This document shows positions 52,633 to 64,000 of a stretch of 64,000 nt of DNA, piece by piece (the stretch's first letter is position 1; every line of letters begins with the position of its first letter). Source of the DNA: Emydura subglobosa (Eukaryota; Chordata; Testudines; Chelidae); assembly GCA_007922225.1 (NCBI GenBank), contig ML679966.1, positions 58,052,148-58,116,147 on the forward strand. Reading direction: 5' to 3'. The notes beneath the pieces are model-generated. The model ran no database searches. It saw only the letters and a program-made list of their open reading frames with translations, and was not told the DNA's origin. Made by a program: the position numbers and the translations under genes.

Positions 52633-53781
52633 CTTGGCATGGATCCACAAAAGGGACTTAGAAATTAGACATTGCAACACCTAAGTGCCTATAAAACCAC
52701 TGGAGCAAAACTGGTATCCATAAAGCCTGAGTTAGTCTAAGCCTAGACTCCCTATATAATGCATGGAGAGAGACAGAGTCACCTAAAAATGCAATCCACA
52801 AAAGTGAGCCCACTAGGTGGGAAGACACCCAAGCTAGCGAATGGGAAGTGCTGACAAGAGGGATGTGTCGTAAACTCCTACTCCAGTCACAGAACTTCAA
52901 CACCTACATTCAGGCTTTGGGGAAGATGTCTATTTCTGCTTGTAATCTGCATCTGGGAACCACCCTCCTGGACTCAGGAGGCTTAGTTCCCTAAGCCACT
53001 TCTTGCAAGAATGAGTTAGGTGCCTCCCTAACTTCACACAAAATGGCCAGGGATGAGGCCTCCCTTATAACCTATAGCCCAGTGGTTTGGGTACTTACTC
53101 AGGATGTGGGACACCCTGATTCAGTCCCCCTCCCCCTCTGCCTAATGAGGTGAATGGATTTGATGAGTTGTTTCTCCACCTCTTATGTTAGTGCCCTAGC
53201 CACTGGGCCATGGGCTATTCTCATGTGGGTCTCTCTGTCTTTCTTGTTGAAGCACTTTAAGTAAATAATTAAATATTAATTGGACCTGAGAAAAAGTGAC
53301 AATCACTCTGTAGTTCAGTAATTAGGCAATCAACTAAGAGGTGGGAAATGCCTGTTCAAATCCTCATTAGGGGAGTGGAACATTGAAGTGAGATCACCCA
53401 TATCCCAGGTGAGTACCCTAACCGTCAGGCTAAAGGGTTATAAGAGGTGGAGTCCTCCATCTTCCCCCCCACTTCCCCGCACACACCTCTGACCACACCT
53501 ACTACTCCTGCCAACAAGATAAGTTTCTTCTCCTGGTTTGTGGATCACAGTGGCACTTAGTTAGGAGATAGGCATCCAGGGTGCTAGAGTGAGGTAGCAA
53601 GATGCATCCCCAGAAGCAGAAACTTAGGCACCCAAAGAACATTTACAGCAGAAATGTAGGGTGCTGAGTGAGTTTAAGCACCAGAGGGTTAGGTGGCAGC
53701 TGAGCAGAGGTTTTGTGGCTCTCAGTAATGCCTAAATCTGAGATTCTGGCACCTAAGTGCCTATGTGGATGTAGACCCTGG
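52633..53781. mobile_element. 1.15-kb foldback element with tRNA-like arms
   Basis: Outer arms TGGATCCACAAAAGGGACTTAG (left) and CACCTAAGTGCCTATGTGGATG (right) are imperfect inverted repeats. Inside, a second inverted pair lies at 53059-53150 and 53362-53447: the left copy reads TTATAACCTATAGCCCAGTGG and GGGTACTTACTCAGGATGTGG, and the right copy is its reverse complement with changes. The left copy looks tRNA-like: an A-box-like TAGCCCAGTGGTTTGGGTAC and a B-box-like GATTCAGTCC about 35 nt later. A separate plus-strand stretch at 53308-53372 also has A-box-like GTAGTTCAGTAATTAGG and B-box-like GTTCAAATCC. No transposase is encoded; the minus-strand frames here have no domain. Class unknown; a long-TIR DNA transposon is likely. 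Confidence 0.7.
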
Positions 53782-53804
53782 TGCTCCCCTCCTCTGACTG
53801 CTTT

Positions 53805-53930
53805 TGTATTGTAAGATTGTGAAGGAACTGATCCCCTCTTTGTTGAGTGTGTAAAATGCCTAGGACAATGGGACATTGACCTGATTGAGGCCTCTACACA
53901 GCACTGCAATATAAATAAATAATAAGTGAA
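53805..53930 (+). repeat. Interspersed tail repeat, copy 5 (plus)
   Basis: TATTGTAAGATTGTGAAGG, AAATGCCTAGGACAATGGG and final AATATAAATAAATAATAAG. Sense-strand member of the family at 26455, lying 25 bp beyond the foldback element. Confidence 0.7.
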
Positions 53931-55544
53931 ACTGACCTTATACAAGAAGCTGCCAGATGCCCATAATAAACAGAAATAGAGAGAGATCTTTCCCTTCCCC
54001 AGTCTCTTTGAATTATAAAAATCCAAGGAGTTTCTTGTGATAACACTAGGTACAAGATTTCAAAACAGATGTGTGCTTTTCAGTTTGATGTCCCTTGAAA
54101 ATCCAACATTTTTAAAGCATTTATTTTCTTCTTAATTTTTTAAAAATTCTTATTTGCACCTTTTACAACCTGAAATATTTTAGTAGTATTAACTAGGAAA
54201 ATACATTTTGCTATTTGTATACGATCAGCCCAATACACTGTTTTCTCAAACAGTATTGCATCAGGTCATAGCTACATACCTAATGAAATGTGTTTTGTAT
54301 TATATTCTAATTTTAATATTTTAACACAATACCCATACTTAAAATTTATCTTTAACTGTTTTCTGCTTGAAATTGCTAAATCTCCCACTTTAGTACCTTG
54401 CCCCAAGTACAATGTAGATCATAGCTTTTTAAAGTGGACCTGCAATAATCAATGCAACAAAATGATGTATAGTATATACACAAGAGGGCTAGGGAATTTA
54501 CCTATTGTTTCATTATGCTTTGTGTCTAAAGGGATTCAAGGACTTAATCACTAGAGGTTCAATACTTCTACCATAAAGACACAGCGTTATAGAGAATTTA
54601 GTTGACTTAAAAGAAAAAGAACTTCCTTCCACAGCATTCATCTCTCCAACATAAATTATAATGAATCCAAACACTTTCAGAATTATTGTCTACAATATAG
54701 ACTCAAAAAAATATACCAAATACTATGTTTTCCATATCTTAGGTATTTTAAGCATTGATACTGTTATTCTGTTAGTAAGAATTACTAAACTCAGTATTGT
54801 CTGTTGAACAAACAAAGAAAATAGACTACTGTTTTCCTAACTTTGATGCAGCTGCATATTCTGATGATGCTGACTTAATTAGTTCCCACAATATTTATTT
54901 TATTTTATCCCTTTGTTACACCACTTACTTGTTAGACTAACTCTAGACTTCTGATGTGCCATTTGAAACGTAGGTTGTGTATAGATAGTATACATTGTAT
55001 GTAGGTGCACCTTATTATCAATGGGGTTAAACGAAGTGGATAAAGATCCAGGCCCAGTCATCTTGGCTCTAGAGCTCATTTTTGTGCCAGCTAGGCTGGT
55101 GAAAAAGGGTGGTAGTACGGACATAAATGCCTCCTGTGCCCTGGCAAGATCGGAGTGTGTGCAGGCTGTGGCAGGAGCAGGATGGGATATAGGCAGATAG
55201 GTCTGCCTCCGAGTAATTCTGTGTCCGTAGGAGCCATTGCAAGAGGGACTCAAGTTAGGACTGTCCATCAGTTTCTGAACAGTGGAGGCCTAAGCAGCTT
55301 CCCCCTTTATCCCTGCACTGACATAGGGATGAATCTGCCCCAGGCACGTGTTTCCATGGGAAAGTAGTCTGTCAAGTGAGGTTGTTTGGCACAGGCCATA
55401 TGATTTGCTTCAGTGTTTTGGGTATTTAATTTGTTGCATCTGTGACAGCTATATCCTATAGGAAATGTAAAGTTCTACATTGTGTTTTCTGGTTTTTTTA
55501 AAAAGGACTGACAGCTGCTATCCAATTAAGAAGAATGTAGTTTA
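53931..55544. other. Intron, nothing recognised
   Basis: AT-rich to 54900, then a more GC-balanced patch to 55370 with open frames on both strands and no domain support. Confidence 0.35.
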
Positions 55545-55745
55545 GTAATTAAAGTAGAGAACATCGAGTCAATCGTGACTTTTGGGCACTAATTTTTAGT
55601 TCTGTCACTGATATTGCGTGACAACTTCTTTGTACCTCAGCTTCACCTCTGTGTCTCATTTTAACCATGAGTAAAATGTTTATGATGATATTTACTTCAC
55701 TTTCAGGGATGTAGTGAAACTTTAATATTTGTCGTCAAGTGCTAT
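55545..55745 (+). repeat. MIR-type tRNA SINE (plus)
   Basis: AATTAAAGTAGAGAACATCG (head), TTAGTTCTGTCACTGATATTG, GCGTGACAACTTCTTTGTACC, CAGCTTCACCTCTGTGTCTC and AATGTTTATGATGATATTTAC then GGATGTAGTGAAACTTTAAT: the MIR order throughout, quite diverged. Confidence 0.65.
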
Positions 55746-56129
55746 GATTCTTGGATGAAAGCTATCATTCTCATCCGGCTGTGTGAAATTCAAAATGAAT
55801 ATGGCAGATCAAATAATAGAAAATTATTATTTTTTTCAGCTAAAATATTAAGAAAATTTTCTATGTATTTGCACTGGTCAATTAGTAATTCTACTAAATA
55901 TGTTAATTTAGAGCTAGATTGCACTATCAAGGCACAACTCTTCACTAAGAGTGATGTGAAGTTGCTCTGCCCCAACACCATACTGGAAGAGTTTACTATA
56001 TGATTGAGACAAACAGAGAACATGAAGACAGTAGACCAAGGAATAGAAGGATGAAGGTTTTAAACAAAAATAATGTGAACTGTATTATATAATTATCAGA
56101 CTTTAAATTCTGTATTTAAATTTTTTTAA

Positions 56130-56525
56130 AAAAGGGATCAGGAAAGAGGGGAGGTATCACACAGGAGTAGACTCCAACAGTTGAGTGTTGAGGAAGGATT
56201 GAAAGAAGAAAGCAAAGACACTTAAGAGACAGGAAGAAGAAATGTTGTTCTAGTGATGTGGACCAGTGCTTGAAAATACATGAAGTTGAGAAAGAAAGGG
56301 GAAAAGGCTGGACTTTAGGGCACTATGCTGGAAGGCACTTAAAGTTAATTATTTGTGGCATTGACTCAGGTTTGGTATCACTTCTGGGTTCATTAGTAAA
56401 AGGCATACCTCTTTGTAACCATGTGTTTCTCTGTGCTCCTTGCACCTGCTTCCTGGCCCCAGCATGCTCAGTAAAGATCTTTCCTACAACTCTGTCTGCC
56501 TGCTGCATCACTCATTGCTAGCAAA
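56130..56525 (+). mobile_element. Possible decayed LTR (5' copy of a pair)
   Basis: Ends with GATCTTTCCTACAACTCTG then TGCTGCATCACTCATTGCTAG, which resembles GATCTCTTGCCCAGAACTTGG then TGCTGCAACACTTATTGCCAG at 58424-58471. GCTCAGTAAAGATC could be a variant poly-A signal. The left limit is a guess and no TG start or target duplication was found. Confidence 0.35.
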
Positions 56526-56840
56526 ACATGGCAGCAGTGATTTGTCTCCGAAAATGTCCAGAATGCAGCAACGTGAATCACAGTACATGGCCTGAAGCCC
56601 CAAGGAACCCTGTATTTTTCAGAGAGGCCAGGTGTGGACCAACTAAAAGCAGGAATTTGAGCATTAGAAGGAAGAAAGTTGGAAAATAGAGCTTTTATTT
56701 TATCTCATTATGAAGCAGGGCAGAGAAATGGATGTCTGTCTGAAGGTCAACACTTACTTAGCATGAGCAGCTCTCCAAAGCACAGTTAAACTTTGGAGCT
56801 GTACAAGTTCTTCACAAGAGACAGAAGGGATAGACCACTA

Positions 56841-57379
56841 AGGGTAATTCTGTACTGCAATATAAGCCCTGGGTTCAAATGTAGGCTCAAGTCTAACCCC
56901 TCTTCTGTCTACACATACATCGTGCTAACCAAGACTCAGACTCAGGGACCTACAACCCCATAGGGTGGTAGGTCTGAATCTAAGTCAAGCTGGGATCCAC
57001 GGTTGAAGCCCTATTGCTTTGCAGTGTAGACGTAGCCCTACTGAATTCATTCTCTGGGCGTTCACCAAAAGTATTCCACAATCCCATGAGTCCACTTTCT
57101 GTCCTGTGTTTGTAGTACAATGTGAGAAAAGTTGACTGTATAAAGGGACAGAGAGGCCACATTCTGGGAGGGTGCTATAAAGTCAGGGATATGTGTGGTT
57201 GGATTGGGTCTGCATAATAGTGTAGATGCTGGAGCACCAGGCTGGGACCCACAGTTCAACAATTCCTAACCTGGGGCTACAAATAAGTGTAAATGCTCAA
57301 GTTCTAGGTTAACAAACCTAGGGTCTGTTAACTTGATGCTTACTAACCCTGGATTTACATTGCAGTGTAGACATACCCT
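56841..57379. mobile_element. TIR DNA transposon, 0.54 kb
   Basis: Left end AGGGTAATTCTGTACTGCAA and right end TTGCAGTGTAGACATACCCT are inverted repeats, continuing inward (AAGCCCTGGGTT and AACCCTGGATTT). Same end type as the 24658-24890 element (AGGGTATGTCTACAC) but with a different interior, including an internal piece TTTGCAGTGTAGACGTAGCCCT at 57018-57039 that looks like a second end. No coding capacity; minus-strand open frames across it are spurious. Confidence 0.8.
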
Positions 57380-58468
57380 AAGTGACAATATTGTGGACAT
57401 GGGGGACACATGTAGCTTTGTGATCTGACAGACTCCCTGATTCGGGAGTACATCATTTGTGGTACATTGTTTGTGGTTAGTCCAAGATGGGGATCTCACC
57501 TTAAATACAGAGCTAGACTAAACCTGTACAGCAGAGGCCTAAGTGACATGAGTCTAAACACCTGCAGTGGTACACGCTGCAAGATAGAAGCAAATGTGAG
57601 CAGGGCAGGACTGGGGTATTCAGAGGCCTGTATTTATAGTGAGTTACATTTACTGTGGCAAAAGGCACAAATGGATAAAAGAAAACTGCACTTGGGCATT
57701 GTTGTAAGGAGTATGGAAAATGGAACCATTTTAGTAGAACGTACAGGAGAGTACGTCTTAGTCATTTGTTTTAGAATTTTATGGGAAGTGGATGGCTCCA
57801 CAGACTGTAGAAGATATGGATGTCTTGACTATATCTAATTCCAAATACGTATAGATATACATATAGTTTAGAGACTTGGGGCAGAATACTAACATCATTG
57901 TATATAACAATGTTGTTTGGGAGTAAGATTACTTGAGGCCTTAATGTAGTAGTTCCCAGACTTGACTCTGTAGTCGGAACGGGTACTTTCTAGGCAATGT
58001 ACATTGAGAGCACAATACAACCAGTATGAAAATGAATCTCATGTTAACAAATCAGAAAAAAAATTGAAATTTGTGGTAGTGGATGGAAGCTGTCGGTGAC
58101 CCAGCTGATGAGGCCAGGGATCTGATCAGTTACAGCACTGGAACTTCGTATGTGCAGTACAGGAAAGCAGAAGATTAGTCCGATGGACTATGGAGACGAT
58201 TTGAAAGAATGGGTAATGGCTGTCTGGGAGGAGAGCTGTGGCTGGAAGCAGAGGTGCTGCTTGGTTGAAGCAGTGTGTTCATCACACAGGAAAATTCCAC
58301 TGGCACTGTATGACTGTGTCTTCAAGGAGCTGGATAGTCTGCAGAGAAAGGTATAATTCCTGTGTTAGAGTCCACTGCCCCCTGGATAAGCAGCATGGTG
58401 TCTATAAAGAAGCAAAAAATGCAGATCTCTTGCCCAGAACTTGGCCTGTCTGCTGCAACACTTATTGC
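57380..58468. other. Intron with possible decayed retroelement interior
   Basis: Open frames at 57467-57838 (123 codons) and 58150-58356 (68 codons), both plus strand, are not recognised. Lying between two LTR-like segments they could be relics of a retroelement interior, but no gag, protease, RT or envelope motif was found. Confidence 0.3.
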
Positions 58469-59594
58469 CAGGATGGATACAAAGTGATGATTTTTTTTTT
58501 TTTAAATTAGATTTTTTTAGATTGGCTTATTAAAAGTTTTAATGAAATACAGAGTTTTCCTTTAAATAAAACCTGTTTAAAATTTAATTTAAAATTGACA
58601 ACCTATGTTAAGGCCTAAACTTACTATAATACAATAATTCATTTACACTGAAGACAAAACTAATATTAAGCAGTACAGGTTTTCTGTCAAGTTTTAAAGA
58701 AAGTCAAATCACTGAACTGGTGGAAGTCACTGGCTAAGCATCTGGATTCAGAATTTGTTGAAGTGCTAAACCAGCTTTTGATTGCAGTAGCCTCTACCGC
58801 AGGTGCAGAAAGAATATTTTCTTTATTTTAGTTGATTCAACTAGTTCAATTCAATGACTAGTTCATTCAAAGTTTTAAAAAAAGATTGGCAGTTGAAAAA
58901 GCAGGAAAGCTTGTTTTCCTCTTCTAATAGATTAATAAAAACTAGATGTGAGAGATTATCTACTTGTTTTAAAGCCTTAAAGGACATGGTGACCAGAAAC
59001 AATCAATTCAATTCACTAACTACAAATAAAACTTCCTTTGTTTAATAAGTCAGTCAGTTTTAAATTCAAAATATGTTTGATAAATGTACACTTTCCAGAC
59101 CATAAGACAATTTTATTTAATAACAATAAAAAAATTAAAATGCTAATTTTTTAATAAAATGCAATTTTTAAAATTGTTAATTTTGATTTTGAATTTGCAC
59201 CCAGATACAGCTTGTCACAAATCACAACTAAAAAGGAGTCATCTAGTAAATAAGAAATGCATCATTCATCATTTTCTAACATAAGAAAAATGTAAAAAAT
59301 AAGAATCTAAATAAATGTAAATTGAGCAATATAATTGTTTAAATAAATGTATATAGATATACATAAATAGATATAGCCTCCTGATTGTCAAACAGAAGCA
59401 CCACATTTAGTGTAAAGGCTATATTTAACTAATGTGTTAATGGTTACCAACCAATAAGAACCAATCTTTCTTTAGGAAAATAATGGAAAAAGTACAAATG
59501 GAAAACATGATTAAAATTGATTATTTAAATCTAGATTTTCTGATTAATGATTTAAATCATGATTAAAATTGGTAATTTAAATCTATCCACCCTG
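58469..59594 (+). mobile_element. hAT-type DNA transposon, copy B (plus), internally deleted
   Basis: 1,126 bp with CAGGATGGATA at the left end and TATCCACCCTG at the right end, flanked by CTTATTGC (58461-58468) and CTTATTGT (59595-59602): an 8-bp target duplication with one change, diagnostic of hAT. The plus strand around 58720-58830 reads WWKSLAKHLDSEFVEVLNQ and then ASTAGAERIFS, and further on VEKAGKLVFLF, matching the hAT transposase C-terminal dimerisation domain, in a frame broken by stops. The N-terminal and catalytic parts are absent, so it is a deleted, dead copy. Related to copy A at 37740-39461. Confidence 0.9.
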
Positions 59595-59633
59595 CTTATT
59601 GTAATAAAACAACCATGAAAAGGATAGATTTTT

Positions 59634-59757
59634 CAGAAAGTGCTGAGAACTCAGTCTGTACAAAATCAGGCCTTTTTATGTATCTCAAGTTGGGCACCCT
59701 GAAAATGAGGCATCCCAAATCACTATTCCCCTTTGAAAATCTTGACTTGGAAATTCA
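59634..59757. repeat. Small repeat related to the insert at 3881-4100
   Basis: AGTGCTGAGAACTCAG, AAAATCAGGCC, TTGGGCACCCTGAAAATGAG and TTTGAAAATCTTGACTTGG. The AAAATCAGGCC / TTTGAAAATCTT ends suggest a foldback-derived repeat; well preserved here. Confidence 0.55.
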
Positions 59758-62700
59758 CTTTAAGTAAGCAGCAAGCTTCCATTCATGAAATAGTGGGGAA
59801 ACAAAAAACATATATGAAAGCTGGGACAGAGGCTCATGTTTGCTAATTCCATACTTGGGATTTCTCTTACACATTACAGGGATTTAGTCACTTAAGTAGA
59901 ACAAATACTAGCCAAAGATTGCAGCAGAAGCATAAAGGCTTGGAAAGAGTCTGGATATATCTGAGTTAAATTTTCAACAAAGGAAATATACTCCTAAAAC
60001 ACAAAAAAAGGGCATGGCTATTTTATATGCTGTTTTAGAGAACCAAGATATTGCATGTGTTGCATAGTTCCCTTTTGCACACAAAATGTTACATGGTTCA
60101 TTTTACACACACTACAAACAAATGGGAAGGAGTATGAGTTTTTCTGCAATTTCAAATGTTAAACAAATGTCCAGGTTTTTTGTAAAGCATGACAGTGTTC
60201 TCATTTATTTGTAAGCATCCTATTTATTGTTTTCCGCTGACGCACAGTCTTTTTTGGTTTAAAAAAAATTAGTTTCTTCTACTACAGGAATTATAGAGCT
60301 ATCTTTGTCTTTGGAAAGAAAACAAAAATTCTTTCTCCTGCTTTGTACCATTGTTGTTAGTAGTATTCTGCACAGTTGTGCCTTGCTTTGATACCTGTTC
60401 CATTTTTAAGTCATATGACGTGAATAGTCATGAATTGTTCATGATTCAAGAAAAAAGGAGGTCAGGGACCCCCCTTCCAGACTTATTTCTTTCTTTTAGC
60501 AGGCAGTCTTTATATCTAGCATTGCATTTCTCTGAATTTGTTCTTTCAAAAACCATTCTTTACTTCTATTACTACAGTAGATTTTAGTATTTTTCAAAGA
60601 GGTTCCATCTGATTTAGTGTCCAGTCCTGCCTTTAAGTTCAGGCCTCATCATTCTTGCATTTGACTGTAGCACAGAAAAACACTTTTTATCCTGTCAGCT
60701 CACTTCAAAATTTGTGTACTTCACTGTGGTCTCCTTTTCGATCTTTCTCTTAGATCCTTTTTAAATCCAGTATCTCTAACCTTTTTCTCTACAACTCAGA
60801 TTCTGTGTATCATTGTTCTCTCCATTTCTGTTTCTAAATAAATGTAGAGACAGTGGTTCTTAACTTTTTGTTCATATTGGGATCTCAGAAACCTGGTATA
60901 TCCATTCCAAAATTATAGTTCACTTAAATCATTTTAAAAACTGTTAAACCCATATTTAGATTACCATTGTGAATATACTCACGTTATACAGCAACTTCAG
61001 TTATATTCCTCCCCATTTTGTATGTGTGCCGTTGGTTTCTTCTCCTAATGAAGAATTTCACATTTGAGTACTACCCCACTGCTGGTTATTTCTCTAACTT
61101 CCTGCTGTCATCTTTCACTGTCCTTCCTTGTATTTGCTACCTTACCAGTTTTGGTGCCATCCACAATTTGTTTTTTTAATCAGAATCACATGAAGTAACT
61201 GCATTGGATGCAAAAGGAGACTGTTTTTCAGATTATTTGGTTAAAAGAAAGTCTCTAGGAAGCTAGTGTGTGTCCTGGACTAGGCTATAACTAGCAGGAA
61301 ATGTCAGTGCCTGAAGAAAGAGACAGATACTTTGTTATGGAGGAAGAAATTCTGTGGATCTTCAATGATTCATGACCCTAGCTTTAGAATCACTGTTATA
61401 GTGTATTTAACGGGAGGCTACTTTACCCACCACTAAAATTCTTCTGTCTTTGATCAGCTGTTTAACTGAGCCCAACAGCAATACCCTGTGGTTTAGGGCA
61501 GGAAGCGCAAAAAGAATACAGCATCTGGGGAGGGACAGTTTAGACAGGCAAAATGTAATTATTCTGATGGAAATTTGGCCAGAGATAACATCTATAATGT
61601 TCCCCAGAATACCATACAACCCTTAAGTACTATAAGAGGACAGGACCACAAGTGTTTCATGACTGTGCTGGGGCATTGATCAGAGCTAACTCAAAAAGCA
61701 CACTGCCACCCACCTATAAAATCTCCAACACTGCAGCCAGCAGGACTGAGATGCAGCAAATTACTTATCCAGATCACCCCTGCTTAATATGTGAGCTCTG
61801 ACAGAATTACAGCACAAGATGGTCTGTCTGACATACTTCTCAAGTGATGGCACTTAACATTTTTCTAAATTAAACTTCTCACTGATCTATCTACCCAGGG
61901 TCCTACTACCATACCTCTATTTACTTGTAATGTTATTGATGATCTACTTTAGTACTGACTGATTTCTCTTTCCTTGTCGCAAGTTCTCTAGCATATGTAA
62001 ACTTTATCACCTTCCTGTGAATTCTTTCTTGTCATTTTTATACAAAGTTAAAATCCATTTATATACTATAACACTCATTTTTCACCACTTTTCATCTGGA
62101 ACTGTTTCCACTTCCAGACATAAATTAGTACCCTTTGTTTTCATAGCCAAGGCATTTTCTATGTCCAAATATTGGTATTGTATTATTTTTCATATTTCTA
62201 TTGTGAAGTATTGAACAGCACTGTACACAGTTTACAAAGTTTTCCTAAACGCAAAGTAAATTATAACAATGACTTCCCCATATAAGACTTTGAATACTTC
62301 CTATACATTTTTACTTGATTGTCTGGAATAGTTTCCATCTTTTGAATCCATGCCTATTATGCTAAATTGCCATTTTTAAATGCATCTTATGTCATATTTT
62401 TTTTAGTTTAAATCTTTCTTGTGAATTAATGGTCATGAAGGTGTTGAGCCCAGAACAAGCTCAGCCAAATAAAGGGCATTTTTTCTCCACCCTTCCATGG
62501 CTTTATGCCTTAACAATGACCTAGAAAGATTATCTCAAGGAGTGAGAAGATGTTGCAGTCTCCATGGCCATTCCTGTCTTGATTTCCCTCTCCCAACAAA
62601 AGTGCCATTTATTGGACATTGTTTTTTATCTTGACACCTCTCTATTGGGAATTTGACAGACACCACCAAACTCATTTACATAGGATATAGAATACATGAT

Positions 62701-64000
62701 GGCTGCTTGCCTCAGCTGAATTTGAATAGGTGATCTGAAGGTGAAAGGCTCCATTTCCTATTCTCTGTTTCCTGAAAATCCAGACCCCCTTTGTCTTGAA
62801 AACTGATAGCACCTGGATGCAGAAGCACAATTATTTATGGTCCTGCTGAAGTGCCATCTGTTAAGTCTTCTGTTTGCCTTTACAAGAGAATTTTTATTTT
62901 ATTTTCTATGCATTTTCCCCTTAATGCTACATGTTATCGAATAGAGAATGAATAGAAACATCATCAACTTCCCTTGAGTGTTAGATGCCACTTCTGGTAC
63001 ATAAATATTCCCTCTTGCTGATTTAATTTCTGATCCCTGCTATAACATATGGTTTTAGAAAATGAATGATCTTTACATTACTAGCCAATAACCATCATCA
63101 GTAGTAAGTCTGTTTCTCCTTGTTGTTTTTGGTAGTGCTACTTCTGCTTACATTTTGTATTGGTTCTGTCCATTCCATTCTCAGGGGTATACAGAGGACG
63201 GTAAGGCTCAGGAATATATATCTGCTTTAGTGGTTGCTCTCTTCAGTTATAGGACAGCCTTTGTTTGTTCTAGAAGAACCTGTACTTTAGTTTGATAAGC
63301 ATGTTACATATCAGCAGATACAATCAAGATGTAATGGACATCCAGATTTGCTATCTTCCTTGTTAACTTTTTCAGGGCTCAGTCTTGCATTGCCTGTGTG
63401 TACAAAACTCCCTAAAAATGTGTAATTCCTTTATTTATTCTTACGTATTGAATGATGTAGCAGCATGCACAGAAGATTCCCAATGCTGTTGCTTGTACTC
63501 TTCCTCTTGCTTTTGCTTTTTGAAAAGCATGGATGGCTTTTATTTGGTTTCTTCATTTATTAATACATTTAATAATTTATTTATTATACATTTCTTAATT
63601 TATTAATACATGCTCTTTAGTCTCACATGTTCCCTCTTCCCTGTAAAAGTCTCTTTGCAACTAAATGTCTTATAAGTCCGTGTAACTTTGTCTTGCTATC
63701 CTGTAAAGTCTGTCCCATCAACCCTGGTTTACCCCCAGCATCTGCTTCGACACCTCTGAATGTCTGTGGAAAAAGGTGCATGGCCATTTTGACTTCCTCC
63801 ACTCTAAATTCATTCTCTCTTCCTTGAGTTCTGCCATTATCCTGCTCAAGCAACACTACTTCTGTGTTCTCATTGTCTCCCATGCCCATAATCTCATCAT
63901 CCTATTTACCACCTTAGACTAATTAAAACTTCACTCAGCCTCTGATATCTTCATACATCTCCAAGCACAGTCTTGCAAACTTTTTCCTCCCCCTCATTAT
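59758..64000. other. Intron to window end, nothing coding
   Basis: AT-rich. Old repeat-like stretches are suspected at 60600-60860, 61050-61190 (TTTTGGTGCCATCCACAATT resembles a CR1 minus-strand phrase), 61420-61810 and 63630-63990, but none could be assigned to a family or bounded. No exon, RNA gene or promoter seen. Confidence 0.35.

Noticed and set aside
53085..53135. Possible tRNA gene (A-box-like and B-box-like words)
   Set aside because: No complete cloverleaf with paired acceptor stem can be drawn, and an inverted copy lies 200 bp away within a foldback transposon.
57467..57838. 123-codon plus-strand open frame
   Set aside because: No recognised domain or gene context; may be a relic of retroelement interior, but not supportable as a gene.

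Overview
The window looks like about 64 kb of vertebrate intronic DNA from the FSTL5 locus (follistatin-like 5). Only one coding exon is visible: a 167-bp exon at 40526-40692 on the + strand, with a consensus acceptor (CAG) and donor (GTAAGT). It encodes the first half of the first Ig-like domain. About 40.5 kb of intron lies upstream and at least 23.3 kb downstream. No other exon, promoter, CpG island, tRNA, rRNA or CRISPR array was recognised by eye. Almost all the short open frames are chance ORFs or degraded transposon reading frames.

The repeat content points to a sauropsid, most likely a turtle. Evidence is several CR1-clade LINE copies of the type abundant in turtle genomes, decayed MIR-type tRNA SINEs, hAT-type DNA transposons (one family with CAGGGTGGAT-like ends, another with AGGGTATGTCTACAC-like ends), solo LTRs, and many small palindromic elements. 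The turtle call is inference from repeat families remembered from established knowledge. No database search was run.

Layout. 1-13 kb: (CT)30 microsatellite, a CR1 fragment, an interrupted MIR, a solo LTR with a 5-bp target duplication, a purine-rich tract and a pyrimidine-rich tract. 13-24 kb: tail-repeat copies, a palindrome and a large 5'-truncated CR1 (20650-22975) followed by a MIR. 24-37 kb: short TIR transposons, old CR1 pieces, and a MIR split by a CR1 tail. 37.7-39.5 kb: a hAT relic (minus strand) split by a solo LTR with TTAA duplications. 40.5 kb: the FSTL5 exon. 43-50.5 kb: a CR1 with a clear 7-8 bp target duplication, and a second large CR1 (48105-50402) interrupted by a GC-rich 0.65-kb TIR transposon. 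52-54 kb: a 1.15-kb foldback element carrying tRNA-like arms. 56-59.6 kb: a TIR transposon, a possible decayed LTR element, and a second hAT copy with intact ends, target duplication and a readable transposase C-terminal motif.

No undescribed multi-gene system was found. The most informative observations are nested insertions whose order and target duplications can be read directly, the foldback element with tRNA-like arms, and a 25-bp tandem duplication covering the probable branch-point region just upstream of the FSTL5 exon.
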